A model generated the notes under the pieces. The model saw only the letters and a program-made list of their open reading frames with translations, searched no databases and had not been told where the DNA came from. From assembly GCF_041346925.1 (NCBI RefSeq), contig NZ_CP166840.1, forward strand, positions 1 to 64,000: a stretch of 64,000 nucleotides of DNA, given 5' to 3'. A program made the position numbers and the translations under genes. Numbering within the stretch: position 1 is the stretch's first letter; the number at the start of each line of letters is the position of its first letter. Source of the stretch: Agaribacterium sp. ZY112 (GTDB taxonomy: Bacteria; Pseudomonadota; Gammaproteobacteria; Pseudomonadales; Cellvibrionaceae). Positions 16,228 through 24,160 of the stretch are shown here, piece after piece.

Positions 16228-16342
16228 CGCCGGCATAAGGGGCCGGAACGGAGTTGGTTAAAGTGTGCTATTTAAGCACACTTTGAGCGACGCAGTGGAG
16301 GTCCAGCCAGCTTGCTGGCGAACTTTGATGCCTTTGTTATGC
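16228..16342 (-). repeat. attC of cassette C16
   Basis: 115-bp attC with arms AAAGTGTGCT / AGCACACTTT and a TTTA loop variant. The right core is GTTATGC. Confidence 0.9.
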
Positions 16343-16346
16343 AGGT

Positions 16347-16703
16347 CTATTTCATATTCTGAATAGTAGATAGGTTCTTATACAGATCTTTACAAGAGGC
16401 GACAATGAATCGCTTTTTTATCAACTCGCCACTAGTGGTCATCGCCGATGACTTTATGTATTTTTGGTGGTTTACAGGGTAAGAGCTAATCTGTGACACT
16501 TTTTCGTTAAATTTCCCGTCAAAGAATATTCCAATGTCGGTCATTTCTTCATTGTTGTATGAGACTGACTTACACGCCACATACCAGCCAATAAGTTCTG
16601 CATCTGTGTCGAGGTCAGAAAGTGAAACCTCAGCATTTACGTAAAATGGAGTCGTAATTAGAACTAGAAGCGCGATTACGCTGATTTTGTTCGTCGTTTT
16701 CAT
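16347..16703 (-). CDS. Secreted hypothetical protein (C16)
   Basis: 118 residues from ATG 16703 with a signal peptide (MKTTNKISVIALLVLITTPFYVNA, cleavage near 24). The mature domain has two Cys (in WYVACKSV and VASCKDLY) and a GIFFDGKFNEKV segment. The longer frame to 16784 begins at a GTG in the C15 attC and adds 27 residues ahead of the signal peptide, which would block export, so I use the ATG. Confidence 0.77.
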   Translation of the reverse strand: MKTTNKISVIALLVLITTPFYVNAEVSLSDLDTDAELIGWYVACKSVSYNNEEMTDIGIFFDGKFNEKVSQISSYPVNHQKYIKSSAMTTSGELIKKRFIVASCKDLYKNLSTIQNMK

Positions 16704-16730
16704 AAGTTTTCCGTAGCAGGAGAGGCATAA

Positions 16731-17108
16731 CACCGCAATAGCTGGTGGAGCTTTGCGTGGTAATGTGAGTTGAAAGCGAACCACGCAATGCGGAGTCCAG
16801 CTGATTGCCTTGTTGGGGGCTAGCGGCAGGAAAGACCAGCTACTAGCACCTTGGCGAAGCGTAAGCGCAGCCCACGGTTAATTTAATAGTGAAAGATTAC
16901 CGAAGCCGAAGAATAAATGCACTACCTTAGTGGCACACCACCGCTACTGAGCCAATGCGGGCACCACGCGATAATAAAGGCGGCACCAGAAATACACTGC
17001 CGAGATAGAAATTTAATACTTATTTAAACACCGTGTAACTACGAAAGTAGAAAGCATTAAAAGAACGCACATTACTGACTAAAAAAAGAATTATCGACCG
17101 CCCCACAA
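16731..17108 (-). mobile_element. ORF-less cassette type A, copy C15
   Basis: 378-bp copy with attC at 16731-16818. Its micro-ORF reads ...TRCLNKY in place of ...TRYLTKH or ...TRHLTKY. Confidence 0.88.
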
Positions 17109-17223
17109 CGCCGTTATAACCGGCCGGAACGGAGTTGTTTAAAGTGTGCTATTAAAGCACACTTTAAACGACGCAGTGGAGGTCCAGCCAGCTTGCTGGC
17201 GGTGGTTGATAACTTTGTTATGC
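17109..17223 (-). repeat. attC of cassette C14
   Basis: 115-bp attC, the same as those of C42 and C12 apart from the bases after the right core (GTTATGC). Confidence 0.9.
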
Positions 17224-17667
17224 ATTTTGCCCCCAAGTACGCATTACCTTATAGGCTTTTGCAATGACGCCTGAGCCGCACAAGAGCAGTAAGGAAAGAA
17301 TGACAGCAACCAAGGAACCGTAATCAACAACTGACTGAGCTGACCAGCGGCCAACGAGTAGGCTAATTGATTTAATTAAAATGAAAAGGCCAATCAAAAA
17401 AGTACCTGATCTTACGACGCCGTCTTCCGTGATATTGCGAGTTTCATCTGTTTGAGAAAGTGCAGAGTTGGCTAGCTTTGGGCTAAGCCACCAAAGAAGA
17501 ACACCCGCTAATAAAGGAATCACAATCCAAGCAAGAGCAGGGAGTAGAAGCTCGGTTTTCGATCCCCATGACTGCGGGATGGCGAGTATAGAGGTAACTG
17601 ATGTGATTGCCTGATAGATGAGGTAAATAGACAGTAGCCGTATTAGTAAAATGGCAATTTGTTTCAT
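17218..17667 (-). CDS. Four-helix membrane protein (C14)
   Basis: 149 residues with hydrophobic segments at about 5-25, 38-60, 88-106 and 113-136, so an integral membrane protein. A polar region (LANSALSQTDETRNITEDGV) separates helices 2 and 3. The stop overlaps the attC core. No family recognised. Confidence 0.76.
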   Translation of the reverse strand: MKQIAILLIRLLSIYLIYQAITSVTSILAIPQSWGSKTELLLPALAWIVIPLLAGVLLWWLSPKLANSALSQTDETRNITEDGVVRSGTFLIGLFILIKSISLLVGRWSAQSVVDYGSLVAVILSLLLLCGSGVIAKAYKVMRTWGQNA

Positions 17668-17686
17668 ATTTCCTCTGGATGCATAA

Positions 17687-17794
17687 CGCCTTTGTCATTT
17701 GCGTTTTGGTTGTAGTGGAGTTTTGGGGTAAAGTGGCGAAGCCACCCCAAAACAGAGCGTAGACCAAAACGTCAAATGGACAAACTTGTTATGC
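17687..17794 (-). repeat. attC of cassette C13
   Basis: 108-bp attC with arms GTTTTGGGGT / ACCCCAAAAC and outer TTTGTCATTTG stem. The right core is GTTATGC. Distinct from the main family. Confidence 0.88.
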
Positions 17795-17797
17795 GAT

Positions 17798-18421
17798 TTA
17801 CGCAACACTTGCTCGCTCTTTCGATGTAACTAGCCCGCCAGTAATGCTAACTAATTTTTGTTTGATTTCTTCCGATGATGTTTGCTTTGCTACTTCCAAC
17901 TCCGCGGGTGTAATTCCCACTACCTGCAATAAATCAATCCGTCCTGATTTAATAGAAAAATGGTCGGTGAAATTAACAGGATGGATAAACATCATAGTTT
18001 TTATAGATTCAGACAAGGCCAAAGGCACTCGATGCCCATAATCGAGTGGAGGGAAATCGCCCATTTTCCCTGCTGCCAATAATAAGTTATATGCCATTAG
18101 CGTTTGAAGAATCTCAATAGCCCAGCCCTCTTCGTTTTCCGTTTCCATTAGAAACTCTACGCCAAGACCAGAGTATTCTTCCGGATCTTCTGACTCCCAA
18201 GGATTAGACATACCTGAAGTTACATAAGCCCACGTTTTTCTATCGCTAGTTGGTGGGCATTTAAAAACACCATGAGTAAGCCAGCGAGGATCCACCCCTT
18301 TTGCATTCATTCGATCAAAGATTTCATTTGATAACGGAAAGATTCCAGGTCCAGTATCAACAAATATTTCCTTGTATGACTTCTCTTCTCGTTCTTCCCA
18401 TGACTCTTCAAGGAAACTCAT
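17798..18421 (-). CDS. Suppressor-of-fused-like domain protein (C13)
   Basis: 207 residues. The segments KTWAYVTSGMS (about 62-72), EYSGLGVEFLMETENEEGWA (about 82-101), LQTLMAYNLLLAAGKMG and DYGHRVPL follow the pattern of bacterial SUFU-domain proteins. In bacteria that domain is common among immunity proteins of toxin systems and in cassette arrays. Role here unproven; no partner toxin is adjacent. The ATG is 18 bases from the junction. Confidence 0.85.
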   Translation of the reverse strand: MSFLEESWEEREEKSYKEIFVDTGPGIFPLSNEIFDRMNAKGVDPRWLTHGVFKCPPTSDRKTWAYVTSGMSNPWESEDPEEYSGLGVEFLMETENEEGWAIEILQTLMAYNLLLAAGKMGDFPPLDYGHRVPLALSESIKTMMFIHPVNFTDHFSIKSGRIDLLQVVGITPAELEVAKQTSSEEIKQKLVSITGGLVTSKERASVA

Positions 18422-18439
18422 TCTCTCTCCTTCGCATAA

Positions 18440-18554
18440 CGCCGTTATAACCGGCCGGAACGGAGTTGTTTAAAGTGTGCTATTAAAGCACACTTTAAAC
18501 GACGCAGTGGAGGTCCAGCCAGCTTGCTGGCGGTGGTTGATAACTTTGTTATGT
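18440..18554 (-). repeat. attC of cassette C12
   Basis: 115-bp attC identical by eye to the C42 attC at 3110-3224. Confidence 0.92.
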
Positions 18555-18558
18555 GATT

Positions 18559-18939
18559 TTAGATTATAGAAAACACAGCCATCATTACCAATGAAAATAC
18601 AAACATCAACCTTCTAAGGTAAATGTTCCTTTCGGGTTCTATTGCGCCATACGGCATAACAATTTTTTTATTTGCCAGGAAGCTATCCGCCAGATTTAGC
18701 ATGTACAAGAATACTAAAAATGTAAAAACCCAATTTTCGATACTTGACCGCCCCAAAAACACCCCAGCCAAAATATATGCCAAGACAGAAAAAACAATAA
18801 ATATGATTCTGGACTGACGTCCAACTCTAGGACTCCAGTAATCATTCTTATTTTCACTTTCGGTTATAAACATAACCCAGATAGGTATGCATACCAGGAT
18901 AGTGACAATCAAAATTAATACTATTAAAAATAGGTACAT
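18559..18939 (-). CDS. Four-segment membrane protein, identical to C42 copy (C12)
   Basis: 126 residues from ATG 18939, the same protein as at 3229-3609. Cassette length (524 bp), attC and coding sequence all match by eye. The two copies lie about 15 kb apart with about 30 cassettes between, so this is a recent duplication by excision and re-insertion or an unequal exchange. A membrane protein of unknown role. Confidence 0.78.
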   Translation of the reverse strand: MYLFLIVLILIVTILVCIPIWVMFITESENKNDYWSPRVGRQSRIIFIVFSVLAYILAGVFLGRSSIENWVFTFLVFLYMLNLADSFLANKKIVMPYGAIEPERNIYLRRLMFVFSLVMMAVFSII

Positions 18940-18963
18940 TTTCAGAATCTTGGATACACATAA

Positions 18964-19082
18964 CGCCCCGCTAAGGGGCCGGAACTGTGGTGGTTGGTTT
19001 TGTGCTATTAAAGCACAAAACCAACCAGCGCAGTGGAGGTCCAAGCAGCTTTAGCTGCTGAACTTTGAGCGGTTTGTTATAC
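18964..19082 (-). repeat. attC of cassette C11
   Basis: 119-bp attC with arms GGTTGGTTTTGTGCT / AGCACAAAACCAACC. The right core is GTTATAC. The C11 ORF ends inside it. Confidence 0.9.
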
Positions 19083-19398
19083 GTTTGTAGGATGAAATAA
19101 CCAAATGCTCAATTAATACTATATAAGATGCAACCCCGATAAAAACTGCCAGCACTAGCACTCCCCTAAACCTTATTTCAATACCATGCGCCTCCATAAC
19201 CCATGACCACATGGTACGCACATCGAAGATTGCAAAATAACCCGGCTTAAAAAACACACCCAAAATCATGGCAGCTGAGATAACTGCACATAAAATTATT
19301 TTAACGGCCAAGCACTTTGACCTACCTTCCCATGTCATTCCAAGACCAATTATTGAAAAGAAAAAGCAGATCGAATAGTAAATGATATTCTCAATCAT
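19051..19398 (-). CDS. Membrane protein with attC-encoded C-terminus (C11)
   Basis: 115 residues with hydrophobic segments at about 4-22, 31-52 and 80-100. The frame passes the attC right core without a stop and ends at 19051, so the last ~10 residues (RITNRSKFSS) come from the attC. This is the second such case after C39. Function unknown. Confidence 0.74.
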   Translation of the reverse strand: MIENIIYYSICFFFSIIGLGMTWEGRSKCLAVKIILCAVISAAMILGVFFKPGYFAIFDVRTMWSWVMEAHGIEIRFRGVLVLAVFIGVASYIVLIEHLVISSYKRITNRSKFSS

Positions 19399-19411
19399 GA
19401 TTCACGTATAA

Positions 19412-19519
19412 CGCCAGTAGCAGGCGCATTTTTTGTGTTGTGGAGTTTGTGCTATAAAGGGCGTAGCCCAGCACAAACGGAGCGACGCAAAAAATGTCGC
19501 TTGCCTACTTTTGTTATGT
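19412..19519 (-). repeat. attC of cassette C10
   Basis: 108-bp attC with arms GTTTGTGCT / AGCACAAAC and an outer GGCGCATTTTTTGTG stem. The right core is GTTATGT. Confidence 0.88.
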
Positions 19520-19942
19520 GTTTTCATTGCACGCGCTAATTAATGCGCCGTAATCACTTAGTTTTTTGTACACCACAAACTCCTCACCACTTTTTGTATA
19601 TATGATTGAGCCTGACGAAAACATCGCCTGCGACCACTGAATGGGCTGAAAATCTTTTTCTGGAAACTCCCTGATAGATGATATTTCGTTCCACGGTACA
19701 ATATATTTCTTTGTTCCTTCTTGGAACTCTAGACCTACTTCGTCGACGGATACGGGCCAATACTTGGCTCGATATTCGGTAAAAAAGTACTGAACAATTA
19801 AGATAGCCAAGATCCACAAATAATTTTCAGGGTATTCTGAATCTATCCAAATCACATCAAGCATAAAAAGTACTATAAAAACGGCTATAGCCATCCATAA
19901 TGTATAGACTTTCGACCAAGCTGGATATCTATGATGGTTCAT
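19514..19942 (-). CDS. Membrane protein with PH-like C-terminal domain (C10)
   Basis: 142 residues. Two hydrophobic segments (about 14-31 and 41-55) are followed by a domain with strand order VSVDEVGLEFQEGTKKYIVPWNEISSIRE and IIYTKSGEEFVVYK, closely like bacterial PH/YcxB-type domains of membrane proteins. The stop overlaps the attC core. Function unknown, domain resemblance by eye. Confidence 0.78.
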   Translation of the reverse strand: MNHHRYPAWSKVYTLWMAIAVFIVLFMLDVIWIDSEYPENYLWILAILIVQYFFTEYRAKYWPVSVDEVGLEFQEGTKKYIVPWNEISSIREFPEKDFQPIQWSQAMFSSGSIIYTKSGEEFVVYKKLSDYGALISACNENT

Positions 19943-19958
19943 CGCTTCCTACACATAA

Positions 19959-20078
19959 CGCCCCGCTAAGGGGCCGGAACTGTGGTGGTTGTTTTTGTGC
20001 TATTAAAGCACAAAAACGAGCAGCGCAGTGGAGGTCCCAAGCAGCTTTAGCTGCTTAGCCTTGAGCGGCTTGTTATAA
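19959..20078 (-). repeat. attC of cassette C9
   Basis: 120-bp attC, related to C26 (AAGCAGCTTTAGCTGCTT arm). The right core is GTTATAA. Confidence 0.9.
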
Positions 20079-20099
20079 AGCGACCTACGCAACATGACG

Positions 20100-20333
20100 T
20101 TATTTTTTAAATAGCCGTACCAGCAAAGGCTTGATTGCATAGTATGTTGCAATAATTGCAAATAGAGTTATGGCAATAAGGTGCCCCTGTGCTGAGCTGC
20201 CCAAAAACACCAAACCGTGCTTTGAGTCAGAAACTGATCCGACTGATAGATAGCCTAGCCAAAATTTTACTGCTAGCGCATTTGCCAATACTGCGAGAAA
20301 TGCGATGGTAAGATTTATGTCTTTAAAGTTCAT
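20100..20333 (-). CDS. Small two-helix membrane protein (C9)
   Basis: 77 residues from ATG 20333, with hydrophobic segments at about 7-27 and 48-70 and a C-terminal LVRLFKK tail. The frame to 20459 is extended through the C8 attC and is not needed. No family recognised. Confidence 0.7.
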   Translation of the reverse strand: MNFKDINLTIAFLAVLANALAVKFWLGYLSVGSVSDSKHGLVFLGSSAQGHLIAITLFAIIATYYAIKPLLVRLFKK

Positions 20334-20350
20334 GGGTCTTAGCGATATAA

Positions 20351-20729
20351 CACCGCAATAGCTGGTGGAGCTTTGCGTGGTAATGTGAGCTGAAAGCGAA
20401 CCACGCAATGCGGAGTCCAGCTGATTGCCTTGTTGGGGGCTAGCGGCAGGAAAAACCAACTACTAGCACCTTGACGAAGCGAAAGCGCAGCCCACGGTTA
20501 ATTTAATAGTGAAAGATTACCGAAGCCTAAGAATAAATGCACTACCTTAGTGGCACACCACCGCCGTAACGCAAATGCGGGCACCACGCGATAATGAAGG
20601 CGGCACCAGAAATACACTACCGAGATAGCAATTTAATGCTTAGTTAAATACCGTGTAACTACGAAAATAGAACGCATTAAAAGAGAGCACATTACTGATT
20701 AAAATCAGAATTATCGAACCGCCCCACAA
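20351..20729 (-). mobile_element. ORF-less cassette type A, copy C8
   Basis: 379-bp copy with attC at 20351-20438. With C3 it forms a sub-group sharing GAGAGCACAT and ATTAAAATCAG near the right end. Confidence 0.88.
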
Positions 20730-20844
20730 CGCCGCCATAACCGGCGGGAACGGAGTTGGTTAAAGTGTGCTATTAAAGCACACTTTAAGCGACGCAGTGA
20801 GCGTCCAGCCCGCTTGCGGGCGCTGGTTGATGGCCTTGTTACAA
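20730..20844 (-). repeat. attC of cassette C7
   Basis: 115-bp attC nearly the same as C33, with GCCCGCTTGCGGGC arm. The right core is GTTACAA. Confidence 0.9.
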
Positions 20845-21294
20845 GCGATCGAAGATAAGTGTTATCCCTAGCTGACTAAATACTTTTTTTATTGGATCTA
20901 AGGTAGTACTGGTCATACCGATACAGGCTTCATTGCTACAAATACTGTAGGAGTGCCCACTTATACCCCCACCATTAAGGTATAGATAGTAATGGTCCAT
21001 TCCTTCAATATGCTCGATCTTTACCGATGATTTATCATTCTCTGCCAGATTCTCACCGGTTTGAAGGTCATTCAATACATCATCAAAGTGTGCAGAAACT
21101 TTGTCTGGTCGTTTTATATTTACCGAGTACGACCCTTGTGAGGCATAGCAACTGAAACCTTGCTCAAAGACATCACGAACATGAAAAGTACAATTACCAA
21201 TGAGCCTAACTTGCTTATCAAAAATATAAAGGCCTGTATCTGCATAGCTAGTTGCGCTAAAAACTAAGATAAGAAAAATGAACATTGACTTCAT
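20839..21294 (-). CDS. Secreted hypothetical protein (C7)
   Basis: 151 residues from ATG 21294 with a signal peptide (MKSMFIFLILVFSATSYA, cleavage near 18). The mature domain has four Cys (GNCTFH, FSCYAS, SICSNEACIG) that could pair in the periplasm. The frame to 21393 extends into the C6 attC and would precede the signal peptide, so it is rejected. Function unknown. Confidence 0.77.
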   Translation of the reverse strand: MKSMFIFLILVFSATSYADTGLYIFDKQVRLIGNCTFHVRDVFEQGFSCYASQGSYSVNIKRPDKVSAHFDDVLNDLQTGENLAENDKSSVKIEHIEGMDHYYLYLNGGGISGHSYSICSNEACIGMTSTTLDPIKKVFSQLGITLIFDRL

Positions 21295-21312
21295 TTCGTA
21301 GTTGCCTTGTAA

Positions 21313-21431
21313 CGCCCCGCTAAGGGGCCGGAACTGTGGTGGTTGGTTTTGTGCTATTAAAGCACAAAAACGACCAGCGCATTGGAGGTCCAAGCAGCTT
21401 TAGCTGCTGAACTTTGAGCGGTTTGTTATGA
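21313..21431 (-). repeat. attC of cassette C6
   Basis: 119-bp attC close to C11. GCGCATTGGAGG replaces GCGCAGTGGAGG. The right core is GTTATGA. Confidence 0.9.
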
Positions 21432-21767
21432 GTGTGCTAGATTCGAAGCCATTAGCTTGATGTTTGTGAGAGTAATTTCACGGGTGATTAAAGGATTGGC
21501 TAGCTGGTAAATATGATCGGTTACTGAAGAGTGATCGATGTCATCTCGGCACTCGACGAAATTCGCCCACGATTCGAGCTCCTCTGAGCTGATGGTGCCA
21601 GATAGGTATAGATCAAGAATATTAGCCAATACCTCTCCGGTAAGCCGATAGAGTTCGGACTCAGAATCAAAGCCAAAGCTTTTAATTTGAGATTTTGCCT
21701 CTTCAGCTCTAGCTCCATATTCAATAATTTCTTTTAGGCAGTTTGCTCGATCCATGAAAAAACTCAT
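21426..21767 (-). CDS. Helical hypothetical protein (C6)
   Basis: 113 residues, helical and acidic, without membrane or signal segments. An internal ATG at 21755 (MDRANCL) is an alternative start. The 21767 ATG is just 3 bases from the cassette junction, so translation may be coupled to upstream reading. No family recognised. Confidence 0.73.
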   Translation of the reverse strand: MSFFMDRANCLKEIIEYGARAEEAKSQIKSFGFDSESELYRLTGEVLANILDLYLSGTISSEELESWANFVECRDDIDHSSVTDHIYQLANPLITREITLTNIKLMASNLAHS

Positions 21768-21769
21768 AA

Positions 21770-22184
21770 CGCCGCAATAAGCGGACGGAACGGAGTTGGT
21801 TAATTTGTGCTATTAAAGCACAAATTGGCCTACGCAGTGGAAGTCCGCTTGATTGCTTTGTTGTACGTTTAAACCGAAAACACCCTACCCGCCTGCACCA
21901 TGTAGCCAACTGCGTGCCCCTTTGTACCTACATGCGCCTCAGCGCACCGTACCAAGCTTTGGTTGGCGCGAAGCCATGTGGACTGAGCTGCCAGTATTGC
22001 ACCTACCAGCGCACGCTGCGACCTAGTTGAACAAAGGAATAAAGCTGGAGCTACCTTAACTGAATTTGAAGATAATGCGGACTTTGAAGACCAAGACTTT
22101 GCAGGAAAGTACTAGGATTGGTGTTGCTTAGAGGCAGTGATTTAATCTTTGCGGGCGCGTCGAAAAATATCGCGTGACGTACAA
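21770..22184 (-). mobile_element. ORF-less cassette type B, copy C5
   Basis: 415-bp second copy of the type B cassette, attC at 21770-21866. Substitutions against C34 change residues in either reading frame about as often as not, and a TGA interrupts the + strand frame, so I see no sign of a preserved protein. Confidence 0.82.
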
Positions 22185-22299
22185 CGCCGCGTTAACGGGC
22201 CGTAACGTAGTTGATTAATATGTGCTATTTAAGCACATATTGAGCGACGCAGTGAAGGTCCAGCCAGCGTGCTGGCGAGCGTTGAACGCTTTGTTATGG
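22185..22299 (-). repeat. attC of cassette C4
   Basis: 115-bp attC with arms TTAATATGTGCT / AGCACATATT. The right core is GTTATGG. Confidence 0.9.
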
Positions 22300-22304
22300 C
22301 GCGC

Positions 22305-22548
22305 CATTTAGGCCTACCTTACGAAAGCTATTTGGCGAAGCCGGAGCAAGGCTAAGCCCGTTGTTTAATAAGAATGAAGAATAGAATACCTGAGCTTAAC
22401 TTGGCTTGCACTAGCAAAAGTAGGCGCTACCGCTGGTGGTTTGATGCAGAACATTACCGAATACATTAACGGCGCGATAGAACAAAACTGCCAAGCATAG
22501 AAAGATAAAGGTGGAGCCAATTTATTGCGTGCTAAAGGCGAAGTATGA
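22305..22548 (+). pseudogene. Decayed + strand coding remnant in cassette C4
   Basis: C4 has no credible - strand gene. On the + strand two protein-like pieces occur in different frames. The first (22305-22355) is HLGLPYESYLAKPEQG followed by a stop. The second (about 22381-22548) reads LTWLALAKVGATAGGLMQN and continues past an internal TAG to KDKGGANLLRAKGEV and a stop. This looks like a reversed gene broken by frameshift and stop. The family is unknown and the call is tentative. Confidence 0.35.
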
Positions 22549-22592
22549 TGCTGAATATTGGCAATAATATTTAGAGAACAAGCGCCCGATAA

Positions 22593-22972
22593 CACCGCAA
22601 TAGCTGGTGGAGCTTTGCGTGGTAATGTGAGCTGAAAGCGAACCACGCAATGCGGAGTCCAGCTGATTGCCTTGTTGGGGGCTAGCGGCAGGAAAAACCA
22701 GCTACTAGCACCTTGGCGAAGCGTAAGCGCAGCCCACGGTTAATTTAATAGTGAAAGATTACCGAAGCCTAAGAATAAATGCACTCACTTAGTGGCACAC
22801 CACCGCTATAAAGCAAATGTGGGCGTCACGCGATAGTGAAAGCGGCACCAGAAATACACTGCCGAGATAGCAATTTAATTGCTTAGTTAAATACCGTGTA
22901 ACTACGAAAATAGAAGGCATTAAAAGAGAGCACATTACTGATTAAAATCAGAATTATCGAACCGCCCCACAA
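22593..22972 (-). mobile_element. ORF-less cassette type A, copy C3
   Basis: 380-bp copy with attC at 22593-22680. A 1-base insertion near 22880 (TTTAATTGCTTAG) removes the stop of the micro-ORF seen in the other seven copies. Confidence 0.88.
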
Positions 22973-23041
22973 CGCCCGTATCAGCGGAAAATATACGGAG
23001 CGACAGCGTAGTATTTTTTCCGCTGGATACGCTTGTTATGC
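22973..23041 (-). repeat. Short attC of cassette C2
   Basis: 69-bp attC with arms GTATCAGCGGAAAA / TTTTCCGCTGGATAC. The right core is GTTATGC. A minimal hairpin unlike the main family. Confidence 0.85.
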
Positions 23042-23049
23042 GGAACCTA

Positions 23050-23583
23050 TCAATCTGCACCAATTTGTTTCATATACTTTTTGTAGTGATCCAACGAATC
23101 GTATTCCTCTATACAGGGAATCTGATTTTCTTCTAGATATTCGTATAAATCACTGGGCGACTCAACAAGATCAAACATTAGTAGCACCTGTTCTTCTAAA
23201 ATCCGCTCAATATTACTTAGAATTAGTTCTCTCTGTTGATCATCTCCAATATCGTACTTTATGTACGGCGGAGCTGGTATGAATAAGTTTTCAATGGGTT
23301 TTCCAAACAAGCAATTCTCGTTAATGGGTAGGTTAACTCCTAAGGATCGTCTAAAATCCCCAAATTCCTCACTCCATGCCATAGCTCTAACTTCTAAATG
23401 AATATAGCCCAGTTCGGCGCTGTTATGCCGCGAGGATTTAAAACTGACAATATTGTCAAATTGCCTCCCCGACCTAATGGCCGACGATTTTGTTTTTCTA
23501 TATTTAAATCCATAATTTTCCAGTGAGTTACCAAGACGATCACAGGCAGATTTATAGATTTTTCTAGTTTCCGATATACCCAT
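23050..23583 (-). CDS. Hypothetical protein, DUF4304-like (C2)
   Basis: 177 residues, soluble. The opening CDRLGNSLENYGFKYRKTKSSAIRSG-like region, followed by IVSFKSSRHNSAELGYIHLEVRA, has the look of the DUF4304 group of immunity-associated proteins, but I am not sure. The long acidic C-terminal helix region (ILEEQVLLMFDLVESPSDLYEYLEE) is soluble. It ends in TGA 9 bases from the attC. Confidence 0.75.
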   Translation of the reverse strand: MGISETRKIYKSACDRLGNSLENYGFKYRKTKSSAIRSGRQFDNIVSFKSSRHNSAELGYIHLEVRAMAWSEEFGDFRRSLGVNLPINENCLFGKPIENLFIPAPPYIKYDIGDDQQRELILSNIERILEEQVLLMFDLVESPSDLYEYLEENQIPCIEEYDSLDHYKKYMKQIGAD

Positions 23584-23605
23584 AACTAACTCAATTTACG
23601 CATAA

Positions 23606-23710
23606 CGCCGTTATAACCCGCCGGAGCGGAGTTGGTTTGTTTGCGTTAGCGTAGCGATTAAACGTAAACGAAGCAACGCAGCGGAGGTCGGGTTGATAAC
23701 CTTGTTAGTG
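23606..23710 (-). repeat. attC of cassette C1
   Basis: 105-bp attC of the first cassette, with arms GTTTGCGTT / AACGTAAAC. The right core is GTTAGTG. Confidence 0.9.
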
Positions 23711-24148
23711 GTTGACTACACTTACCCTACAAATATACCCGCCATACTCCGATTCTAAATTTTCACTAACGTAGATAGTATAGGCGCCGGTTTTTGAAAA
23801 TACTGCCTCATTACCACCGGCAACATCCCATCTAAAACCCGTTGTACTTGGCAGGATTGTAAGTTCTCGTACCCGCTCGAATTCGTTTGGGGTCATTAGG
23901 CTATTCATACTTATTGGAGGAGAACCTACAACCAGGAATAGGTGTAAGTTTTCTGACTCTCGATAAATTGAAAGCTCTCTTCCGTGATTTTCTCCTAGCT
24001 TAACACTTAGCGCCTGACCTTTCTGAATTTCACGTGGTGAACATTTCAATACAGAATCATCTTCTAGCCAAATAGTTGGCTCCACTTCGCTCGCGTGCAA
24101 AACGCTAACGTTAAGAAAGAATATTATTACGAGCAGCACTCGATTCAT
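23705..24148 (-). CDS. Secreted hypothetical protein, first cassette gene (C1)
   Basis: 147 residues from ATG 24148 with a signal peptide (MNRVLLVIIFFLNVSVLHA, cleavage near 19). The mature part is an immunoglobulin-like or beta-sandwich domain by composition (GAYTIYVSENLESEYGGYICRVSVVNH), with Cys near 33 and 140. Its position next to attI makes it the newest insertion and the best expressed from the array promoter. The frame to 24196 extends into attI. Confidence 0.77.
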   Translation of the reverse strand: MNRVLLVIIFFLNVSVLHASEVEPTIWLEDDSVLKCSPREIQKGQALSVKLGENHGRELSIYRESENLHLFLVVGSPPISMNSLMTPNEFERVRELTILPSTTGFRWDVAGGNEAVFSKTGAYTIYVSENLESEYGGYICRVSVVNH

Positions 24149-24160
24149 AATGACCACTAA

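Noticed and set aside
1349..22646. Long ORFs starting MVRFQLTLPRKAPPAIAVL in front of three cassette genes
   Set aside because: The first part is the reverse strand of a type A attC, starting from GTG without a clear ribosome site, and in C16 it would precede a signal peptide. I keep the internal ATG starts and note the frame as a finding.
1..24160. CRISPR array as an explanation for the regular repeats
   Set aside because: The repeats are 67-124 bp imperfect palindromes separated by 280-800 bp with genes, ending in GTTRRR cores, and an integron integrase is adjacent.
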